Assembly (NCBI RefSeq): GCF_040939455.1
Contig: NC_134108.1
Location: forward strand, 9,143,501-9,207,500
DNA length: 64,000 nt
Direction: 5' to 3'
DNA from: Microcebus murinus
Taxonomy: Eukaryota; Chordata; Mammalia; Primates; Cheirogaleidae
A program made the translations under genes and the position numbers. Within the stretch, counting starts at the first letter, position 1, and the number at the start of each line of letters is the position of its first letter. The notes beneath the pieces were generated by a model, which was not told the DNA's origin, ran no database searches, and was given only the letters and a program-made list of their open reading frames with translations. Shown one piece after another: positions 57,425 through 64,000 of the stretch.

Positions 57425-60300
57425 GCTTCTAATTAAACTCACAGTTATTTTATCTTGTCCTCTGACTCATATTGCATTGAATTCATAAATAAATGTGTGG
57501 CAAGTACGCATCTTAATTTCTGTTATGATTTCTAACTGATGTATGGTAAACTATTTTAATGTATTTATTTGGTAACGAATAAGCCTACTAAACTTAAAAA
57601 ACTAGTTCTAATGTCTATTGGTACTATTATTATTGATATTCTTGTAATCTACAAAAAAGTGATAATTTTGTTTCCTCTTTTTTGATAGTTATATGAATTT
57701 ATTTTTATTTTACCACATTAATTAGAAAAGTTAATGTTGAATACTAGTAACGATAGCGGACATCCTAATTTGCTCCTAACTTTAATATAAATCACTTTGG
57801 TGTTTTAATATAAAGACTGTTAGCTTTTATTTTTTAACTTTTTAAAAATAACATTAAAGGAATATTCTTCTGTATTAGTTTTCTATTGCACAGCAATAGT
57901 TTTGCACAGCAAATCACCACACCTGTAGGGGCTGCAAACAATACAAATGTATTATCTCACGGTTGCCGTGGGCGGGAAGTCCAGCAAGATGAGACTGAAT
58001 CCTCTGCCCAGGGTCTCACCAGGGTAAGGCCCAGGCACGGGCCAGGGTGCAGCTCCAGCTGGAGCCGAGGTCCTCTCGTGAGCTCTGTGCTAGCGCTGGC
58101 AGCGGATTCATTGCCTTGGCGCCCTTTCCGCGTGGCCCCCTCCACCTTACGGCCAGCAAGGGCACGTGGCATCCTTCTCCCGCTGCCACCTCTCCATCCT
58201 GCCCTTAGACACTCTAACGGATACACTGGGCCCCTGGATAATCCGGAATAATCTATCTTAAAGCTCATTAGTCACCTTTAATGACATCTGCAAAGTCCCT
58301 TTTGCCAAGCAAGGTCACATAACCACTGAAGTAACACGGGGGGGGTGGGCAGGGGAGGGGACGAAGGGGGTTCCTGCCCAGCATTCCCCAATCTTGGTTC
58401 ACTGAATTCTGGAGTTAGAAATGGATGCCACATTTTATCAAATCCCTTTTTAGTACCTATTATCATGACCACAACATCTTTTGTCCTTTGACCTATTGAT
58501 ACAGTTATAGTTTCGTTAACGTCAAAAAAATTACACTCTTGGAATACATCTTTCTCTATCACAACACCTAATTCTTTTATCATACTGCTAGATTAAATTT
58601 GCTATGTCTTCATGTTGGCTTTTTACATATATTTATAAGTGAGGTGTTTTGTTTGGCATGTTATTTTTGTCAGGTTTTGGTGTTAGGGTTATACTATCTT
58701 GGTGAAATGAACTGAAAAACTACCCACCCTTTTCTAAGCTCTGAAACACTAGGGAAGTGAAACTGTTAGGGTCCAACACCTTTCCTAGATAATTCTTCAT
58801 CAGACTCTTCAGTTTTTCACAGCTAGTAATCTTTTCAAGTTTTCTACTCATTCTTTGGCCAATTTCCTAAAAAAACATGTTTCATTGAGATTTCAAATCC
58901 ATTGGTATACAGTGATACAATCATACAAAATATCGTATTTCCCAATAATTACAAAAAATATCACCTATGTTGGTTTCATTTCAATCTGTTCTTTCCACTT
59001 TGTTGTTATTTTCTGTCTTTCTGTCTTCCCAGAGGCTTATCTCTTGGATGTTTATTTTCCGGAGAATTAGATCTGGCATCATATTGATTGTTCCCTTTTC
59101 TAGGTCACTGTTTTCTTCCGGTTTCCCTTAAGTTTATTTTACTGTCTTTTTCTACCTCCTGGAGATGGATGCCTTGTTCATTTATACGCTTCTAAATTCA
59201 GCTTTGTTTTTTGTACTAGACTTTCAAAAACGTTTTATTTCACTGGCTATCTACCACCCAAGTAAACTTCCTGTTTGGGGAGAATCCCAAAATAGGTGGG
59301 AGGCAGGGTCCTGACCTTCCACCCCCATCACGGAAGCTGCGAGTGGGGCAGTCATCCCCTGCTTGCCAGCTGCTTGGGCGTGGAAAGGAAACAGGCCTGG
59401 CTCCCACCCAGATCTCTGAATCCAGAGCTCTGGTGTGTGCAGACAGAGCCGGTGGTTTAAGTTGAATGGCAGCAGCAGAGAGAACTTGGTGGCGGTGCCA
59501 CGAGCAACCTGTAGGGCACTTCGGGCAACATCCTACTGCAGGTGTGACTGGCTGTGCTTGGCCACCCAGCCTCTTCCACTCTGCCTGGTTTCTGAGCCTG
59601 GTTCTCCAGCCTTCTTGTTGATTCTACAGCAATCTGACAGTCTTCCAATCAATTCCCTTTCTTATTAGATTAACTATTTTTTGTGTTTAAAGTTTATTAA
59701 ATAGAATTCTGAATTACATAGTTTTTTTTCTCGCATTGTTCTTATTGCCATTTTCTAAATATTCTACAACTGCAGTTTTGAAGTTCATATCATGCAAGAG
59801 TTATGAAAAACTTCTTTAAAAACATTACAACTGGTTATGTTTGTGCATTTATATCTTTGTGCTTGATTTATAGCTTTCTTGTGTCATCAGATGACATGGG
59901 GGTCAGTACAATATTTGCTTTTAGGAAGTAAAGAATTTTTTTGGCCCCGTATGATCCATTTTTGTAAATGTTCCATGAATAGTTGAAAACAGTTAAGTAT
60001 ACTTTGTAGAAACAAAGTTCAACATATATTGGAATCTCCTATTTTCTTACTTGTGGTTTAGTTGACCTGAGCCATCAAAAACAGAAGTATGCTACCGTTT
60101 CTCACTAGCATTGTGTCTATACCCAATTATCCTTGCATTTTCTAATGATTTTTACTTTACATATTTTGGTGTGCAAATGTTGATGGCTTTTTCATTGTGC
60201 TCTTTACCAATATAAAATGACTCTCTTGACCTGTGTAATATAAGGATAATGCTTTGGGCCTTGAGTTCTCTTTGCTCTTGATAATGACCCCTGGAGACTG
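57425..60300 (-). mobile_element. Old L1 ORF2 in minus orientation, split by later insertions
   Basis: Recognisable antisense L1 text: TTAATGTTGAATACTAGTAA near 57730, TTGTCAGGTTTTGGTGTTAG near 58665, CTTTGGCCAATTTCC near 58852, and AATGTTCCATGAATAGTTGA near 59967. It is heavily mutated, with no intact frame. It is interrupted at about 57870-58430 by a MER-type repeat and at about 59255-59650 by a GC-richer block. Confidence 0.7.
57870..58400 (-). mobile_element. Unassigned MER-type repeat nested in L1
   Basis: Text such as TTAGTTTTCTATTGCACAGC, CCCTGGATAATCCGGAATAA and CATCTGCAAAGTCCCTTTTG is the reverse complement of the family seen at 31385-31770. Confidence 0.55.
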
Positions 60301-61800
60301 TCTTTCATTTCAACGACCCTCGTTACTCTCACAGTGCCTGACACATAGATGCTCAGAAAACGTCTGCGAAATGCAAAGACACTGAAAACTAGGAGCCACA
60401 GGAAAGCCCTGTTTGTTTTTGGTTCCTCAGAAGATACAAATGTGAGCTCCCTTCACCCTCTTCAAACGACATGCTTTCCTATGGGAGAGCAATAGCCCTC
60501 TCGCCACACCCAAATAGGTAAGAAGAAATTCCAGAATGCCACCCTGGCCCAGAAGGCAGCTGCAATGCCAAACCTCTGCCATCTCAAACCTCTTGACATT
60601 GAGCACACCTGTGAAGCGGTGGCTGGGTTCTAAGGCACAGCTACAGCGAGGCCAGCAGCACACAAGGCACCTGCGGCCTGGGCTCGAAACCCACACGCAG
60701 AGGGAGCGGTGAGAGCGGCAGGGGCGAGGCACTGCGGGTGGAAGGCAGAGTGCTGGATGCCCAGGTGAGGCAGGCATAGCAAGGGAGAGGCAGAGCAATG
60801 AGAAAGGGAGTTTATAAGGATTTAAAGAGAGCAGTAAAGCCCCAGCAAACACACGTGCCTGGACACGCAGTCCCTGCAGAGGTTCCTTGTGGCACCCACA
60901 CCAGAAATGACAGAGAGGACAGAAGACATCGGGATCGGTCCACGCCCTGTGTGAGGGAAGAGGCCGGCACAGTCTGGGGGCTTCATGAGCTATTTCCTTT
61001 GTCCTTGCAGCTTGTCCAGATGTGGCATCACAGGCACAGAGAGGGTCCCCTTGCCCAGACAGGGGGCTGTGGCCACCTCCAGAAGCCACTCCTCCATCTA
61101 AGCTGCCTCCTTCTGGGCAAAGTTGGGCAGACTCTTGTGTAACTGGTTTGCAAACATTCGTGATGCTTCATCTTAGCATTTACCAAACTTTCTTATTAGT
61201 TTGCCCACGGAGTATGTTTAAATTAATTTCAAGTAAGTCCCTTTTTATTACGAGTTTCAGTTGTATCCTGGTGAGAGCTGCTGGCTGTTCTGACATTGGC
61301 CCACCAAAGGACAGACTTCCCTGTAGGGCCCACCCTGTAAGGGAAAGGTGGCGGGCATGCACGCGGGGCTTTAGCATACACACGGTGAGTATGAGAGGAC
61401 CTCGCAAGGCCACGTTTTGATTTTCAGCTCTTTGGTTTCTCTTACTTGAACAATCTGAGGAATGTGAGGATGCAGGGGTAGCACCATGGCCCCGGCTGTT
61501 GGTGGTTCAAAAATATTTAATAACCTCAAAGATCGCGTGGATGAATGAACAACCCAAAATACTCTGCTCCTACTGTGCAGAAGTGATTTGATGACAACAC
61601 CAAGAAAGAACTAGAGGGAAACAGAGAAAGCTTCAGAGAGAGAGAGAGATATTGATTAAGAAAGAGAATATTTCTTTCTATTAAAGGATCAGATCATCTA
61701 CATCCTCCCAGATTACAGAATAATGGGCCACTCCTATTGCTTTGTGAAGACAAGTCTTGTTTTGATCAGTCACTTGGGAGTGCTGTTGGCAGCAATGCCA
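60301..61800. other. Intron 3 sequence without recognised features
   Basis: A short L2/MIR-like tail (CAGTGCCTGACACATAGATG) lies at about 60333. A 220-codon frame on the minus strand at 60427-61089 has no recognisable domain. Confidence 0.45.
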
Positions 61801-61829
61801 TTACTGATGAGGACGTCAACGGCAAATGC

Positions 61830-62070
61830 TCACCGACCCTCTGGTGTGTGCCAGGCCTGAGCCGTGTGCTGTGGTGGGCGCTATCTCATGTAATCTTTAA
61901 CAGAAACCTACAAAGTAGCACTAGGAGCACCCCATTTTACAAATGTGGGAACAGCTGGGAGTGTTCAGATAACATGCCCAGATTCCAGTGTCATTCGACG
62001 ACAGCACCAGGATTCGGCCCTGGTCTGTGTGTCCTAAGAGCCAGGTCCCCAGCCGCTAGGCTCTGCTAAC
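61830..62070 (-). mobile_element. MIR SINE
   Basis: CTCATGTAATCTTTAACAGA, CCATTTTACAAATGTGGGAA and AGCACCAGGATTCGGCCCTG follow the reverse-complement MIR order. Confidence 0.75.
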
Positions 62071-63689
62071 CAGCTCTGTACCTGCACCTGTTTGCTCCCC
62101 AAGAACTCTCCCCCCTCCATCCCCCACTACAAATGCAAAGCCCCCATGATTTTGCTCTCATTTCAAACTTATTTAACAGAGATAATTATTCTTCCGAACT
62201 GCCTGGGAAACTGCATTTTCCCTCTCTCCTCTCTCAGTGCAGAGCGACATTTATATATGGTACCTGGGAAGCACCATCTCAAACCCATTCATTACAAGGA
62301 GAGGGAAATCACAAGTTCCAACCCTGGCTTTCAGGACACCATTGTTCTTTTTCCCTTACTGCAAAAAGTAGAATTCTTTAACTATCTATCTAAAAATACA
62401 ATAGTGGCAAACTCTGCAATTACACTTCCCAGTGGGAGATAGCACACGGCCCTTCCACTCTATTTTCCTGAATGCACAGGGTCCAATTCTCTCCTCTGCT
62501 CACTGGTCACGCCAAAGGCCCAACTCCAACTGTCACATAATTAGCTGGAAAACCAAAGCTGTGTAAGTTTGAATAACTGTGTGGTCTTTTCAAGGAACGA
62601 CGTGGGCTACTTTACTGTAAATCAATCACACGCTACTTCATCTCACGGGTCCTCCAGAGCCGGCCTGGGCCACCGAGTAACACCAAGGCTAAGGCCACTG
62701 CTGGTGGTGTGCTCCTGGCTGCAGTCCTCCTCCGCCCCCACCCCATGCTTCTCACTCCCTCTCCTTCCCCTCTGCTGTTCTGGGTCTCTCGTTCACAGAA
62801 CACCTCCACGCTTGCTGGGTGGCCACTGTGGCTCCTGGCTACTACAGACTGAGGGCCCCTAGTTTCCCAGCTGGCAGAGACTGTGAGACAGAATACCATC
62901 TTACACAGTCATCTTAAAGGCAGAAGTGCACTGTCAACTGGGGAAAGGCACATACAATTTTGGTAAGGGGATTTTTACAACAAATTTGTGAGAGTTCTTT
63001 AAGGGACATGTACGCCTGTGGGCAATGGAGGAAACATATGCGAGTGATTATATGAACTTTCAGAAAGTGTCTAAATTCCCAATCCAAATGGGATTTTAAA
63101 ATAAGTCACAGGAGATGGACAAGAACATTTATATCATGACTAATAATCTAGCCTAAAGACAGGACACAGAGGATGAATGAACAGAAAAATTGAGCTGTCT
63201 AAAGATGCTTAAACATTTTTTTACAAATAAAGAGAAGTACCCAGTAAACTCTTGAGGTTTGTAGATAACACTCCCTATCAGAATGCAAACTAGACTTCCA
63301 GGGGAAGGCATGCAGAATAACGGAGGAGTTTATGTGAACAAATGTAAGTTACATACTATAGGTAGAGTGGTCAAAATCACAACGCAAGAAAGGGTCTTGA
63401 GAATCCCTATATATATAGATCATTGTCCTGAAGGTATTTAAGCCACTGTGACACTTTGGCTTAAAAGTGCCCCAAGATGGGTTTGGGATGGCCACAGGGG
63501 CTGGCGTCACTAGGAAGGGGATCAGAAATCAAAGGTTGCCATGTGCCCTTGTAGATACCCTAGTGTGCCCCCACATGAAGGACTAGGTGTAGTTTTGGTC
63601 ATGACATCTGCAGAGGGCTGTTGTAGATCAAGGCATTGTCCAGAAAATGCCAATAAAAATATCAAGGGGGCAGCAGTAAAAACAGCAAT
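62071..63689. other. Intron 3 sequence without recognised features
   Basis: No exon, RNA gene or clear repeat was seen. Confidence 0.5.
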
Positions 63690-63920
63690 TGATTGCAGAA
63701 CACCTGCCATATGCCAGGCACTACTCTAAGTACTTTACATGGTTAACCTATTAACCTCTCAACCATCCCGCCAGGTAGGTACTGTTATTAGCCCCACTAC
63801 AGAAGTGAGGAAACTGAGGCACAGAGAGTTTAAGCAGCTTGTCTAAGTCACGCAGCTGGTATCTGGACCCAGGCTGTCCAGCACCAGGTCCCAAGCTCTT
63901 AACCACAGGCTCGGTACTGC
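63690..63920 (-). mobile_element. MIR SINE, nearly full length
   Basis: GCCAGGCACTACTCTAAGTA, GCCAGGTAGGTACTGTTATT, GAGGAAACTGAGGCACAGAG, AGTCACGCAGCTGGTATCTG and CCAAGCTCTTAACCACAGGC are textbook reverse-complement MIR blocks. Confidence 0.9.
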
Positions 63921-64000
63921 ACGGGAGAAACTGAATACATTCCACACTGTTCCACTGGGGAGGCAAAGGCTAAAAGTAATGTATCTAAGTTAATAAAACT

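Noticed and set aside
60427..61089. A 220-codon minus-strand frame
   Set aside because: No recognisable product, no splice sites that join it to ZDHHC14, and another frame open on the opposite strand.

Overview
The window is vertebrate nuclear DNA from a primate, most likely a lemuriform strepsirrhine. Coding sequence is sparse, introns run to kilobases, and Alu, L1, L2, MIR and MaLR repeats are abundant. The full-length Alus carry a middle linker of the type GGCCAATTAATTTGTTTCTA, which is characteristic of lemur Alus and absent from human AluS/AluY. The species itself cannot be read from the sequence.

One protein-coding gene is present: ZDHHC14, a DHHC-type protein S-acyltransferase, on the minus strand. 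The window holds its last six coding exons, called 4 to 9 here on the assumption of nine in total. They lie at 38032-37895, 34585-34537, 23944-23842, 22745-22636, 17964-17862 and 5906-5505. All six join in one open frame of 300 residues plus a stop. The earlier exons lie beyond position 64000. Exon 4 encodes the catalytic DHHC core and the third membrane segment. Exons 5 and 6 encode the lumenal loop, the fourth membrane segment and the TTxE motif. Exon 7 encodes the PaCCT-like region. Exons 8 and 9 encode the cytosolic tail, ending in the PDZ ligand LSSV. A 3' UTR follows, with a plausible poly(A) signal at 4672-4677.

The most striking finding is intron 5 (34536-23945, about 10.6 kb). It is a minor-spliceosome (U12-type) AT-AC intron: the donor is ATATCCTTT, the branch site is TCCTTGAC, and the intron ends in AC. 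All other complete introns here are GT-AG. The exon before it is only 49 nt long and breaks the frame if skipped.

Layout by position: 1-4650 is 3' flank or possible extended 3' UTR. 4655-5504 is the 3' UTR and 5505-5906 is exon 9. Intron 8 (5907-17861) holds Alus, L1, L2 and MIR. Intron 7 (17965-22635) holds a minisatellite of about 40 copies of a 22-bp unit that grew inside an L2 element. Intron 5 holds L1 debris and a near-perfect 36-bp-arm inverted repeat at 31163-31263. Intron 4 (34586-37894) holds a (TG)18 run and a G-run tract. Intron 3 (38033 to beyond 64000) holds MaLR LTRs, a U6 snRNA retropseudogene, a MER2 DNA transposon and a nested L1 block. I saw no second gene, no virus and no CRISPR array. 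Repeat family names rest on recalled consensus sequences, not on a database search.
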